Origin: Microbacterium lacus
GTDB lineage: Bacteria > Actinomycetota > Actinomycetes > Actinomycetales > Microbacteriaceae
DNA length: 64,000 nucleotides
NCBI RefSeq assembly: GCF_002812805.1
Contig: NZ_NMUM01000030.1
Location: 248,001-312,000 of the forward strand
Direction: 5' to 3'
Shown: positions 53,462-63,000 of the stretch, piece by piece
Layout: each line of letters starts with the position of its first letter
Numbering within the stretch: the stretch's first letter is position 1
Program-made: the position numbers and the translations under genes
The notes under the pieces: model-generated
What the model saw: the letters and a program-made list of their open reading frames with translations, nothing else
Told to the model about the DNA's origin: nothing
The model's database searches: none

Positions 53462-54546
53462 TGGCGCAGGCAGCGAGTCTCAAGAACAAAACGTGGGTGC
53501 GGTGGGGCGGCATCCTGCTCGTCGTCGTCATCCTCGCGGTCGCTCCGCTGATCCTGCCGGAGTTCGCCAACCAGACGGTCGCCCGCATCGGCGTCTTCGC
53601 GGTCGCGGTGCTCGGGCTGAACGTCGTCATGGGCTACACGGGGCAGGTGTCGCTCGGCCAGATCTTCTTCGTCGGCGTCGGTGCGTACGTCACCGCGTGG
53701 GGTGTGAACAACGACTGGAACATCATCCTGACGTTCGCGCTCGCCATCCTCATTCCCGGTATCGCGGGTCTGCTTGTCGCTCTGGCGGCGGCGCGTCTGG
53801 GCGGGCTGGCCATCGCGATGGTCACGATCGCTCTGCCGATCGTCGGCGTACCGCTCGCCAAGAGGCTTTCGGAGTTCACCGGCGGGTCGCAGGGAACATC
53901 CGCGCGATTCTCGGATGCTCCCGAATGGACCGGCCTGTTCGATGACCAGTGGCAGCTCTACATCGTCATCGTGATCGGTGCGGCCACATTCCTCCTGACT
54001 CGCAACCTCGTGCGTGGCAAGTACGGCCGCGCCTTCGGAATCGTGAAGAGCAATGAAGCGGTGGCGTCGTCGATGGGCATCTCGCCCTACCGGTACAAGG
54101 TGCTCGCGTTCACCATCGCGTCGCTGATCGGCGGTGTCGCGGGCTTCCTCTACATGGTCGTCGTGCAGTACACGTCCCCCGAGACGATGAGCTTCGGACA
54201 CTCCATCACGCTGCTCGCCTCGATGGTCATCGGCGGAGCGGGAAGCATCATCGGGTCGCTTCTGGGGGGCGCGTACTACGTGCTCGGACCGCAGCTGACG
54301 AACCTGATCGATCCGAACCTGACCGCCGCCCTTCAGGGGGCGCTCCTGCTGCTGATCCTCTTCATCCTGCCCGGCGGGCTCGTCTCACTCCCCCGCCTCT
54401 GGCGCCGTCGACGCGGCGGTCACCGTCCCGGCGATCCGGCAGCGCCTGCGTCTGCGGCTTCGGGCACACCTACCGCACCAGCCGCAACACCGACCTCAAC
54501 CACACCCGCACCACAGAACACACACTCAGAAGAAAGAGGCACGTGA
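53461..54546 (+). CDS. LivM-like ABC transporter permease
   Basis: A 361-residue permease. Its hydrophobic core includes AVLGLNVVMGYTGQVSLGQIFFVGVGAYV (LivM hallmark) and AFGIVKSNEAVASSMGISPYRYKV, the ATPase-contacting loop. A low-complexity C-terminal tail of about 45 residues, rich in Pro, Ala, Thr and Arg and absent from typical LivM, is probably cytoplasmic. The ATG at 53461 shares a base with the livH stop and was preferred to a frame open further upstream. The binding-protein gene follows after 1 nt. Confidence 0.9.
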   Translation: MAQAASLKNKTWVRWGGILLVVVILAVAPLILPEFANQTVARIGVFAVAVLGLNVVMGYTGQVSLGQIFFVGVGAYVTAWGVNNDWNIILTFALAILIPGIAGLLVALAAARLGGLAIAMVTIALPIVGVPLAKRLSEFTGGSQGTSARFSDAPEWTGLFDDQWQLYIVIVIGAATFLLTRNLVRGKYGRAFGIVKSNEAVASSMGISPYRYKVLAFTIASLIGGVAGFLYMVVVQYTSPETMSFGHSITLLASMVIGGAGSIIGSLLGGAYYVLGPQLTNLIDPNLTAALQGALLLLILFILPGGLVSLPRLWRRRRGGHRPGDPAAPASAASGTPTAPAATPTSTTPAPQNTHSEERGT

Positions 54547-54547
54547 C

Positions 54548-55810
54548 ATGAGCACACTGCGCAAAAAAGCGCGGATCACCTCGGTCGTGGCAGGAATCGG
54601 CATCGTCGCCGTCCTGGCCGCCGGATGTTCCCGCGGAGGAGATAGCGGCGGATCCAGCGATGGACCGGTCGAAGCCAGCCCCGGAATCACCGACACGAGC
54701 ATCACGCTCGGCATCACGACACCCCTGAGCGGCGCAACAGCCGGCCCCGGCACCTGCACCGTCGCCGGGATCACGGCATGGTTCGGCGCGAAGAACGCCG
54801 AGGGCGGCGTCGAGTTCGGCGATGGCGTGACGCGCGAGGTCATCATCGACGCGCTCGATGACGCGTACGACCCGCAGAAGGCGCTGGCGAACTTCCAGCA
54901 GCTCGAGGGCAGCGCGTTCTTGATGACGTCGGGCCTCGGCACGCCGACCAACCGCGCGTACCGCGAAGCGGCGATCGCCGACGAGGTACCTCAGGTGCTG
55001 ATCCAGACCGGCGACCCGATCTTCAGCAACGAAGAAGAGAGCCCCTGGCAGCTCGGCTTCGTGCCGATCTACCAGAACGAGGGCGCCGCCTTCGGTGAGC
55101 TGCTCGCCAGTTCCGGCGAAGACCACAAGGTCGCCATTCTGGCTCAGAACGACGACTATGGCGAGGGCTACGTCGAGGGCTTCAAAGAGGCCATCGAGGG
55201 CGCCGACAACATCGAGATCGTCGACGAGCTGACGTATGAGGCGACCGACACGGACGTCAACGCACAGCTCACCGAGCTGGCGGCGACCGACGCGGACGTG
55301 TTCTTCAACGCCATGTCGATTACGCCGCTCGTGATCTCCTCGCTGCTCAAGACGCAGGAGCTCGGTTGGCTGCCCAGCTGGTTCCTGCCCTCGAACACGT
55401 CGAGCCCCGGCGCGATCCTCACCCCCGGAAACGCCGTGGCCTTCCCCGGCATCTACACGGTGGCCTTCGCCCAGTCCGCATCGTCCCCGACCTTCGCGGA
55501 CAGCGAAGAGGGCGCGGCCTTCCTGTCGAACCTCGCGGAGTACGCGGACTACCCGGATGTCCCGGCGTTCCCGCACTGCGTGTGGAGCTACCAGATCGGC
55601 GCGACGCTCGAGCAGGTCTTCGCCAAGATGACCGAGCCGACGCGTGAGGACTTCATGGAGCAGCTGCGTACGATCAGCGACTTCACGGCCCCCCTGATGC
55701 TCGAGGGTGCGTCCATCAACACGACGGAGGACGGACAGCCCGCTATCTCGGGTGTCACGGTCCAGAAGTACAACGGCGCGGGCTACGCGACGGCCGAGAC
55801 CTTCGGATAA
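54548..55810 (+). CDS. Branched-chain-type ABC solute-binding lipoprotein
   Basis: A 420-residue lipoprotein, last gene of the importer operon and 1 nt after livM. The N-terminus STLRKKARITSVVAGIGIVA leads to a lipobox LAAGC. The body has ITLGITTPLSGATAGPGTC, GDPIFSNEEESPWQLGFVPI, VAILAQNDDYGEGYVEGFKEA and DVFFNAMSITPLVISSL. It shares these blocks with the orphan binding protein at 40131-41405 but the two differ in the ligand-side loops, so they may bind different acids. Substrate inferred from the surrounding aromatic genes. Confidence 0.9.
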   Translation: MSTLRKKARITSVVAGIGIVAVLAAGCSRGGDSGGSSDGPVEASPGITDTSITLGITTPLSGATAGPGTCTVAGITAWFGAKNAEGGVEFGDGVTREVIIDALDDAYDPQKALANFQQLEGSAFLMTSGLGTPTNRAYREAAIADEVPQVLIQTGDPIFSNEEESPWQLGFVPIYQNEGAAFGELLASSGEDHKVAILAQNDDYGEGYVEGFKEAIEGADNIEIVDELTYEATDTDVNAQLTELAATDADVFFNAMSITPLVISSLLKTQELGWLPSWFLPSNTSSPGAILTPGNAVAFPGIYTVAFAQSASSPTFADSEEGAAFLSNLAEYADYPDVPAFPHCVWSYQIGATLEQVFAKMTEPTREDFMEQLRTISDFTAPLMLEGASINTTEDGQPAISGVTVQKYNGAGYATAETFG

Positions 55811-55825
55811 CACCTACCCGCTAGA

Positions 55826-55867
55826 ACGAGAACGGCCCGGTCGGGAAATCGACCGGGCCGTTCTCGT
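55826..55867 (+). terminator. Intrinsic terminator of the importer operon
   Basis: A perfect 18-bp stem (55826-55843 with 55850-55867) and GGAAAT loop lie 16 nt past the binding-protein stop, with TCGTCGTTC following. Since the GntR gene converges, it can act on both strands. Confidence 0.92.
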
Positions 55868-55875
55868 CGTTCCGC

Positions 55876-56535
55876 TCAATCGATACTGCGGAGCACGGCG
55901 ACGATTCCCTCGAGGTGCTTGCGGGTCGCCGCCTCCGCCGCGTCGGCGTTGCGCGCCAGCACAGCCTCGATGATCGCGATGTGCTCGGGCGCGGACTCGG
56001 TGGCGCGTCCCGGGTGGAACGCGAGCCGGAACTGATGGCGCGCCGACTGGGCACGCAGGCGCTCGAGCAGTTGCATCGCGGTCTCGTGACCGCTGATCTC
56101 ACGGATGCGGCGGTCCATGTCCTGGTTCAGGCGGGCGTATTCGACGAGGTTGCCGCTCGCGACGGCCTCGCGGATGCGGTCGCGCAGGTCGCGGAGTTCG
56201 TCGGCTTCGTCGTCGGACAGCCGCTCGGCTGCTTTTCGCGCGCAGAGGGCCTCGAGCCCCATGCGCACCTCGACGATCTCGACGGCTTCGTCGACGCTGA
56301 TGGCGCGGACGCGTGCGCCGCGGTTCGGCAGTCGCTCGACGAGCCCCTCGCCCGTGAGGTTGAGCAGAGCGGTTCGAACGGCCGCGCGCGTTGCGACGAA
56401 TCGCTCGCTGATGTCCGCCTCGATCAGACGCTGATGAGGGGCGAACTCACCGCCCAGGATGGCCTCGCGGATCTGCTGAGTGAGATCGGGGCGACCACCC
56501 GGCGCGGGCTCGACCGCCGGTGCGACAGAAACCAC
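55876..56535 (-). CDS. GntR-family regulator (FCD domain)
   Basis: A 219-residue regulator. The N-terminal GntR winged helix is LTQQIREAILGGEFAPHQRLIEADISERFVATRAAVRTALLNLTGEGLVE (about residues 18-67). The C-terminal FCD domain has EARMGLEALCARKAAERL-like helices, YARLNQDMDRRIREISGH with metal-ligand Asp and His candidates, and EHIAIIEAVLARNADAAEAATRKHL with a further His. The start is a GTG after GGAGGTCGGTC. It converges with the importer operon, which it may control. A long dyad lies 100 bp upstream. Confidence 0.9.
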   Translation of the reverse strand: MVSVAPAVEPAPGGRPDLTQQIREAILGGEFAPHQRLIEADISERFVATRAAVRTALLNLTGEGLVERLPNRGARVRAISVDEAVEIVEVRMGLEALCARKAAERLSDDEADELRDLRDRIREAVASGNLVEYARLNQDMDRRIREISGHETAMQLLERLRAQSARHQFRLAFHPGRATESAPEHIAIIEAVLARNADAAEAATRKHLEGIVAVLRSID

Positions 56536-56634
56536 GACCGACCTCCTGTTCTTCGGCGGCGACGACCCTGTCTCCGCACAGCTGGTTCACGACATGCTGG
56601 TGTGAACGGTGCCTCGACAGTACCGCACCACCCC

Positions 56635-56662
56635 ATATTGGCGCCGACATTCGCGCCAATAT
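56635..56662. promoter_or_regulatory. Operator-like 28-bp dyad between GntR and ABC exporter genes
   Basis: ATATTGGCGC and its exact complement GCGCCAATAT are separated by 8 bp. The dyad lies 100 bp from the GntR start and 109 bp from the exporter start in a 235-bp divergent region. The AT-rich outer ends and lack of a T-tract favour protein binding over termination. No other structure was seen in this region. Confidence 0.55.
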
Positions 56663-56770
56663 CGGTCGTTGGAGGGAGGCCCGAGTCCCGCACAAGAAGT
56701 ACGGTCGAAGGTAGCGCGAGCCTCGACGTTCCGCCCCCATCCCCTTCCGCGCAATCAACACGAGGTAACC

Positions 56771-58729
56771 ATGTCCGACACCACCCGCACCCGTGGCCGC
56801 GGCCGCGGACGCCGCTCCGAGCCCGAGGGCCCGCGCGCGACGATGCGCCAGCTGCTCCCCTTCCTGTTCGAGCACAAGAAGGTGCTGATCGTCGTCGCGA
56901 TCCTGAGCGTGCTCGGCGCGGGCGCGACCCTGGTGCAGCCGCTCTTGGTCGGCCAGATCATCGAGCGCGTGCAGACCGAGGTGTCGCTCGGCGCGCTCGT
57001 CTGGCTGCTGGTCGGATTCGTCATCGTCTCGTCGATCATCTCGGGCTACCAGCACTACCTGTTGCAGCGCACGGGAACGGCCGTCGTCTACTCCAGCCGG
57101 CGCAAGCTGATCTCCCGCATCCTGCACCTCCCGATCAGCGAGTTTGACGCACGACGCACAGGCGATCTCGTATCTCGAGTCGGCACCGATACGACCCTGC
57201 TCTACGCGGTACTGACGCAGGGCCTCGCAGACGCCATCGGCAGTGCGCTCATCTTCGTCGGGGCCCTCATCGCGATGGCCATCATCGACCCGCTTCTGCT
57301 CGGGCTGATCGTCGTCGTGATCGGCGTCTCGGTCACCGTCGTGGTGCTGCTGAGCGGACGCATCCGCACCGCTTCCACGGAACAGCAGGTCAAGGTCGGC
57401 GAGCTCGCCTCGGGCGTCGAGCGCGCCGTCGGGTCGATCCGCACCGTGCGCGCCTCGGGCGCGACCGAGCGCGAGGTCGCGCAGGTATCCTCGCTCGCCA
57501 CGGAGGCGTACGGCGTAGGAGTGCGGATCGCCAAGGTCTCGGCCCTCGTCGTGCCGATCGCGGGGATCGCGCTGCAGGTTTCGCTGCTCGTCGTGCTCGG
57601 CGTGGGGGGCTTCCGCGTCGCATCCGGGGCGATCGGCATCGCCAGCCTCGTGACGTTCATCATCTTCCTCTTCATGCTGATCGGCCCGCTGGGCTCGACA
57701 TTCGGTGCGATCACGAGCGTGAACCAGGCACTCGGTGCCCTCGGCCGCATCCAAGAGGTGCTCGACCTGCCGACCGAAGACCAGGAAGACGCCACTCTCG
57801 CGGCCGGGGTCGCCGCGCGCGTACGGTCTGCGGATGCCACGGCATCGGCGTCCTCCGGGTCGGGAACCGCCCCCGCGTTGGCATTCCGCGACGTGCACTT
57901 CCGCTACCCCGACGACGTCGTAGCGGCCCGTGCCGCCGCTGCCGCCGCCGCGCGCACCCTGCTCGAAGAGGTCCACCTCGAGAAGCCCGCGCAGGAGAGC
58001 GCTGCGTTCGAGAACGGGGCCGAGCACGACGCCGAGCAGGAGGCCGCGCGCGAGGTGCTCCGCGGTATCTCGTTCGACGTGCCTCATGGCGCACGCGTCG
58101 CCCTCGTCGGGCCGAGCGGCGCCGGCAAGAGCACCGTCCTGTCTTTGCTGGAGAGGTTCTACGACCCCACCGCGGGGTCGATCGAGCTCGACGGAGCAGA
58201 CATCCGCACTCTTCCGCGCGACGAGTTGCGCGCTCGCTTCGGATACGTCGAACAGGATGCCCCGACGCTCGCCGGCACGATCGCTGACAACCTGCGGCTG
58301 GCCTCGCCCGACGCGAGCGACGCCGAGTGCGAAGCGGTGCTACGCGCCGTGAACCTCGGCGATGTGCTCGAGCGCAGCCCGCTCGGGCTACAGGCGCCCG
58401 TGGGCGAGGATGGCGTCATGCTCTCGGGCGGTGAGCGTCAACGGCTCGCGATCGCCCGCGCCCTGCTGTCCGCTCCCCCGATCCTGCTACTGGACGAATC
58501 GACGTCGTCGCTCGACGGCGTCAACGAGCAACGGATGCGGGACGCTATCGACGCCGTCGCGACAGGCCGAACCCTGCTCGTCATCGCGCACCGCCTCTCG
58601 ACGGTCGTCGACAGCGACCTGATCGTCGTGCTCGATCAGGGTCGCGTCGTCGGTCAGGGCACGCACTCCGAGCTGGTCGCTTCAACGCCGCTCTACCGCG
58701 AGCTCGCGAAGCACCAGCTGCTCGTGTGA
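56771..58729 (+). CDS. ABC exporter, fused membrane and ATPase domains
   Basis: A 652-residue half-transporter. The N-terminal transmembrane domain has six helices (about residues 35-320) and contains LPISEFDARRTGDLVSRVGTDT, the intracellular coupling helix. The ATPase domain has Walker A GPSGAGKST (about residue 447), signature LSGGERQRLAIARAL and Walker B ILLLDESTSSLD. An insertion of about 45 residues, Ala/Glu-rich and probably helical, splits the start of the NBD between FRYPDD (about residue 377) and VLRGISFDVP (about 426), where exporters normally run on directly. ATG 56771 follows GAGGTAACC. Substrate unknown; such homodimers export drugs, lipids or peptides. Confidence 0.87.
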   Translation: MSDTTRTRGRGRGRRSEPEGPRATMRQLLPFLFEHKKVLIVVAILSVLGAGATLVQPLLVGQIIERVQTEVSLGALVWLLVGFVIVSSIISGYQHYLLQRTGTAVVYSSRRKLISRILHLPISEFDARRTGDLVSRVGTDTTLLYAVLTQGLADAIGSALIFVGALIAMAIIDPLLLGLIVVVIGVSVTVVVLLSGRIRTASTEQQVKVGELASGVERAVGSIRTVRASGATEREVAQVSSLATEAYGVGVRIAKVSALVVPIAGIALQVSLLVVLGVGGFRVASGAIGIASLVTFIIFLFMLIGPLGSTFGAITSVNQALGALGRIQEVLDLPTEDQEDATLAAGVAARVRSADATASASSGSGTAPALAFRDVHFRYPDDVVAARAAAAAAARTLLEEVHLEKPAQESAAFENGAEHDAEQEAAREVLRGISFDVPHGARVALVGPSGAGKSTVLSLLERFYDPTAGSIELDGADIRTLPRDELRARFGYVEQDAPTLAGTIADNLRLASPDASDAECEAVLRAVNLGDVLERSPLGLQAPVGEDGVMLSGGERQRLAIARALLSAPPILLLDESTSSLDGVNEQRMRDAIDAVATGRTLLVIAHRLSTVVDSDLIVVLDQGRVVGQGTHSELVASTPLYRELAKHQLLV

Positions 58730-58775
58730 ACACCCTGGGAAGGGGACTGCTGCACGGATAGGTGACAGGTTGTAG

Positions 58776-59663
58776 TCACGCCGCCAGTGCGGCGGTCGTG
58801 TTCATGATGGTCTCGAACTCGATGGGCGTCAAAGTCCCGAGTCGACGTTGTCTGCGTCGACGGTGGTAGGTCCGTTGGATCCAGGTCACGATCGCGATGC
58901 GCAGCTGTTCCCGGGTGGTCCAGGATCGGCGGTCGAGGACGTTCTTCTGCAGCAGGGCGAAAAACGATTCCATGGCCGCGTTGTCTCCGCTGGAGCCGAC
59001 TCTGCCCATCGATCCGACCATGCGATGACGGGTCAGGGCGCGCAGGAATTTCCTGCTGCGAAATTGAGATCCTCTGTCGCTGTGGACGGTGCAGCCGGCG
59101 ACGTCGCCGCGCATCGCGACAGCGTTCTCGAGCGCTTGGACGGCCAGACGGGACTTCATTCTCGAGTCGATCGAGTAGCCCACGATCCGGCCGGAGAACA
59201 CGTCTTTGATGGCGCAGCAGCAGAGCTTGCCTTCCGCGGTCTTGTGCTCCGTGATGTCCACCAGCCAGCGCTCGTTCGGCGCCTTCGCCGCGAACACATG
59301 TCGCGTTCTGCCGTCCTCGTCGATGACGGCGCAGAGATCGTCGTGGACCGGCGGGCCTGGCTTCTTGCCATTGCGGCCCCGCTTCTTCCCGAACGCGGAC
59401 CACCAGCCGTTGCTCGATGCGATCCGCCATGCGGTCCGATCGGCCATCGCCTCACCCGCCTCCGCGGCCTCGTCGGCGAGGAGCCGGTGCCCGAACTCCG
59501 GGTCGTCCTTGTGCGCGTCGAACAACGCGTTCGCGCGATACGCCTCCACCACCTCGCTGGGCAAGATGGGAGCGGCCAGCCACCGGTAGTAGGGCTGGCG
59601 AGAGAGCTTGAGCACCCGACACGTCACCGTCACAGGGATCCCTGCGGCGGCGAGCTCACTCAC
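58776..59663 (-). CDS. IS3-family transposase OrfB (DDE integrase domain)
   Basis: Catalytic part of the transposase, 295 residues from a GTG that overlaps the orfA stop (GTGA). The rve integrase domain shows the DDE triad: RWLVDITEHKTAEGKL (first Asp), VHSDRGSQF (second Asp) and NAAMESFFALLQ (Glu, 35 residues after the second Asp as usual). It is normally made as an OrfAB fusion by -1 frameshifting at GGGAAAAGG (59676-59684); reading on from the slip gives KRLYPLVSELAAAG. The gene looks intact. Confidence 0.92.
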   Translation of the reverse strand: MSELAAAGIPVTVTCRVLKLSRQPYYRWLAAPILPSEVVEAYRANALFDAHKDDPEFGHRLLADEAAEAGEAMADRTAWRIASSNGWWSAFGKKRGRNGKKPGPPVHDDLCAVIDEDGRTRHVFAAKAPNERWLVDITEHKTAEGKLCCCAIKDVFSGRIVGYSIDSRMKSRLAVQALENAVAMRGDVAGCTVHSDRGSQFRSRKFLRALTRHRMVGSMGRVGSSGDNAAMESFFALLQKNVLDRRSWTTREQLRIAIVTWIQRTYHRRRRQRRLGTLTPIEFETIMNTTAALAA

Positions 59664-59968
59664 GAGCGGGTAGAGCCTTTTCCCGGCAGATTCGCCTGCG
59701 ACAAATACGCCGCAGCCCGCCGGAGGACCTCGTTCTCTTGCTCGAGGAGCCGGATTCGCTTCCGCGCTTCGCGCAGCTCGGCGCCCTCGGTTCGCGACTG
59801 ACCGGGCATGGAACCGTCGTCGACCGCAGCACGTTGCAGCCACTTCTGCAGAGTCATCGGGTGAACGCCGAAGTCTTTCGCGATCTGCTCGATCGTCACT
59901 CCGGACTCGCGGTGCCTGGCGACGCGCATGACGTCATCACGGAACTCGGACGGGTAGGGCTTAGGCAC
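59660..59968 (-). CDS. IS3-family transposase OrfA (helix-turn-helix)
   Basis: DNA-binding part, 102 residues. PKPYPSEFRDDVMRVARHRESGVTIEQIAKDFGVHPMTLQKWLQ is the HTH region. It is followed by a leucine-zipper-like ELREARKRIRLLEQENEVLRRAAAYL used for oligomerisation. The GTG at 59968 was chosen because AAGGA precedes it by about eight bases and family members start at PKPYP; the frame is open nine codons further upstream without a ribosome site. Confidence 0.9.
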   Translation of the reverse strand: MPKPYPSEFRDDVMRVARHRESGVTIEQIAKDFGVHPMTLQKWLQRAAVDDGSMPGQSRTEGAELREARKRIRLLEQENEVLRRAAAYLSQANLPGKGSTRS

Positions 59969-60018
59969 AGCAACATCCTTCCAGGCCGCCCTCCCGGGCA
60001 AGCCAGATCAGATGTCAC

Positions 60019-63000
60019 CTACTCGTGCAGCAGTCCCTTGATGTTCTCCGACCAGCTGTCCGGGTCGCTCAGATCGGTGGTGTACGCGTACTTCAGCTGA
60101 TTCGCGTACCAGCCCGACTGCCCGGACGTGAACAGGTAGTAAACCCCGTCGACCTGGGTGATCGCCGCTGCCTCCCGGCTCTGGCCGTTGAACAGCGGGT
60201 AGGAGTTCTCGTAGTCCGTCTCGGTGTAGGCCGCGGTGAGGGGGTAAATCCGCAGCTGCTCGTGCGCCTCCGCGGAGATGAGCCATCCCTTGTCCTCGGC
60301 GTCAACGTAGACCGTGAAGTCGCGGGACTGGTGCCCATTGGGCGTGTTCCCGGCGGCCCGATACGCGGCTTCGGCTGCTGCGAAGTCGGGGTAAGTGCCC
60401 GCTGTGACGGTCGCGTCGATGGCATGCTCCTGCTCAAGATCCCACACCACGCCTTCTCCGGGCCGCCCGTGGTAGGAGACCGCGTAGTCCCCGTCGATGG
60501 TCGAGGAGGTCGCGACGACCACCTCGGATGCCGAGTACGAGTCAGCGGTCTCCCAGTGGCCCCACAGCACGAACGTGTCGGTCGACTCGTTGTACAGCAG
60601 CTTCGGTCGCTCGACCTTGCAGGTTGCCGCGCCCTTGACGTTACAGTCCAGCCCCGCCGCCTCAGGCTTGAGGATCTGGGTGATGAACTCCCAGTTCAGC
60701 AGGTCCTGCGAACGGTAAAGATTGACACCGTTGAAGGACGCCGAGTTGTGCGACTTGTCCTCGCCGACCCAGTAGTAGTAGCCGTCGTGCTCGAGGAAGC
60801 CGCCACCGTGCGCCTGGATGCTGTTGCGGTCCGTGTCAAACCACGGAGCACCTACCGGCACGGACGTGTAATCGCCGTCCTGGACCACGATCGTGTAGTC
60901 CGCTGCGGTAATGGGGCTGGGCACTCCGTTCGTGATTGCGACGGCGCTCACTGTGGCCGAAGCGGAGAGAGTGAACGGTGCAGAATACTTCGTGCCGTTC
61001 ACTCGCGAGGGAGTGCTGCCGTCGGTGGTGTAGTAGACGACTGTGCCGTTCGCGGCGCTGATCGAGATCTGCTGTGCGGTGCCGTAGATCGTGGCGGCGG
61101 TCGGCGATATCACCGGCGCAGTCACCGTGTCCGGGGTCAGGTCAAGCGTCTGCGCGCCCTTGGCGATTCCGAACCACGTCACGGTCGCGCCCTGCCAGCC
61201 CACGTTCGTGAACCGAAGGGTGACCGCGCCAGCCCCATCCGCGGGGACGGTGAAGGTGCCCGAAAGAGAGGTGGACCGGTTGTTCTTGTTGATCGCGCCG
61301 GCGGTACTCTCTGCGATGGCGATGCTGCGACCCTGAGAGTCGACGAGGGTCGCCCGCACTTGGCGGTCTGGGGCGTCCCACCACTCGTAGATTCCAAAGG
61401 CGGCCGTGTATGTGCCCGCGGGCAGGGTCAACGCGTAGTCGACGTTGTTCCCGGCGTTGTTCTTCCCATAGAGACCGTTGACCTCCTTGGCGCCGGCTTC
61501 AGTAACCACACCGTCCTGTCCGGAATAGCCCCAGGTAGTGGAGTTTGTCTTCGCCCGATCTGACGCGCTGTTGAGCAGGTCGGCGCCGCGCAGCCACTTC
61601 GCGCCCAGATAGGAATTCGATGAACCTGTAGCGGTGCCCGAGTCCACGTAGTAGATGGTCTGAGTCGCGAGCGTCTCGATGCTGCCGGTGGCGTAGCCCG
61701 GGAGTCCATCGACGGTGCCGTAGATCGTGTACGACTTGTACGGCTTAGTGAAGGTCATCCCGTCCAGCTCCCACGTGACCGGCGCGTCCACGACCCCGCC
61801 GGATGCGGTATTGACCTTGATCGTTGCGGGAAGGTCTGGCGTCTGACCGGGCACGACCGCGTACGCGGGGGTCTCGGCCACACTCACCGGGCTGTCCCCA
61901 GACAGGATGGAGTACGCAGCGGTCAGGACCTCACTGACCGTGCCGTCGCTGATCGCAACCGCCTTCAGGGTGTAGTCCCCGAGTTCGGTGAGCTGGATCG
62001 GTGCGGTGTACTCCGTGCTCGAGGCGGTGGGAGTAGACCCGTCCAGTGTGTAGTGAATCTCGGCGCCCTGGTCGCTGCTGGTCAGCTCGATGGTCTGCGC
62101 GGCGTAGTAGCGGCCCGCGGGGACACTGGGGACCGGGGTGGAGACGGGCGTGCCGAACACGGCGACCTCGTACAGTCCGTCACCCCAGCCGGTGACACTG
62201 CCGCCGTCTTTGATCTTGGTCACACCGGTGACGGTGAGTTTCACGTACCGGTAGGACGCTGTGCTGTTGACCTTGTCAATCAGGTATCCAGGACGGGTGT
62301 TGTTGGTCTGGTCGACGAGCTTTGTGAAGTCGGAGCCGTCCAGCGAACCGGAAATCGTGTACTTGTACGCCGCCTCGGACCCGTTGTACAGGAACGTGGT
62401 CGTATCGATCTCGGTGAGGCGGTGCGCCGTGCCGAGGTCGATGACCGCATCGTACGGGTACGCGTTGGCGGCGCCTTCATTGCCCGAGCGGAAGAACCCG
62501 GAGGCGGCAAGGTCTGCGCCGTCGGTGATGACGCCCTGGTTGTTGTTGGCGGATGCTCCATCAACGGAAACACTCACCGGCTTGTTCAGGGACACGAGGC
62601 GTCCGGACTGCACCGGGACGAGTCCCGTGCCTGGGTAGTACTCGACGGTGCTGTAATACTCCATCGACGCGAAGCCGGCGTTGAAGCTCACCGGCAGCAG
62701 GCGCGGGTAGTTGCCTGTGCTTTCCGCGGGCGTCCAGTTGGCACCCCACCGCCACCCGTACAGTGCATAGCTGTTCTCACCGAACTCGGAGACACCGGTG
62801 GATTGCGTGCCGTAGGTGGCGGCGTTTCCGAGCTCCCGCAGGTCGGTCCAGGGTCCGGCAAGGGACCCGGCGGACGCATAGTTCGCCTGGCTGGGCAGCC
62901 ACCCGGATGCCTTGGAACTGAAGAAGTAGTAGGTGTCTCCGTTGCGGGTGATCTGAGGTGTTTCGCGGCCTTGCCCCTGGAAGGCGGTCGCGACCAGGGT

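Larger units (their letters stand above)
58743..60037 (-). mobile_element. IS3-family insertion sequence
   Basis: A 1,295-bp element with 25-bp terminal inverted repeats, 23 of 25 matching (left 58743-58767, right 60013-60037; GGGACTGCTGCACG...TAGGTGACA). It encodes orfA and orfB in two overlapping frames with an A-rich slippage site. No target duplication is seen: left flank ...GGGAAG, right flank TTGATG. The left end lies 13 bp past the ABC exporter stop. The right end sits inside the large glycoside hydrolase gene. Confidence 0.92.

Noticed and set aside
54406..54546. Pro/Ala/Thr-rich tail of LivM considered as a frameshift artefact
   Set aside because: The frame runs cleanly to a stop 1 nt before the next gene, and low-complexity tails of this kind are common in actinobacterial membrane proteins.
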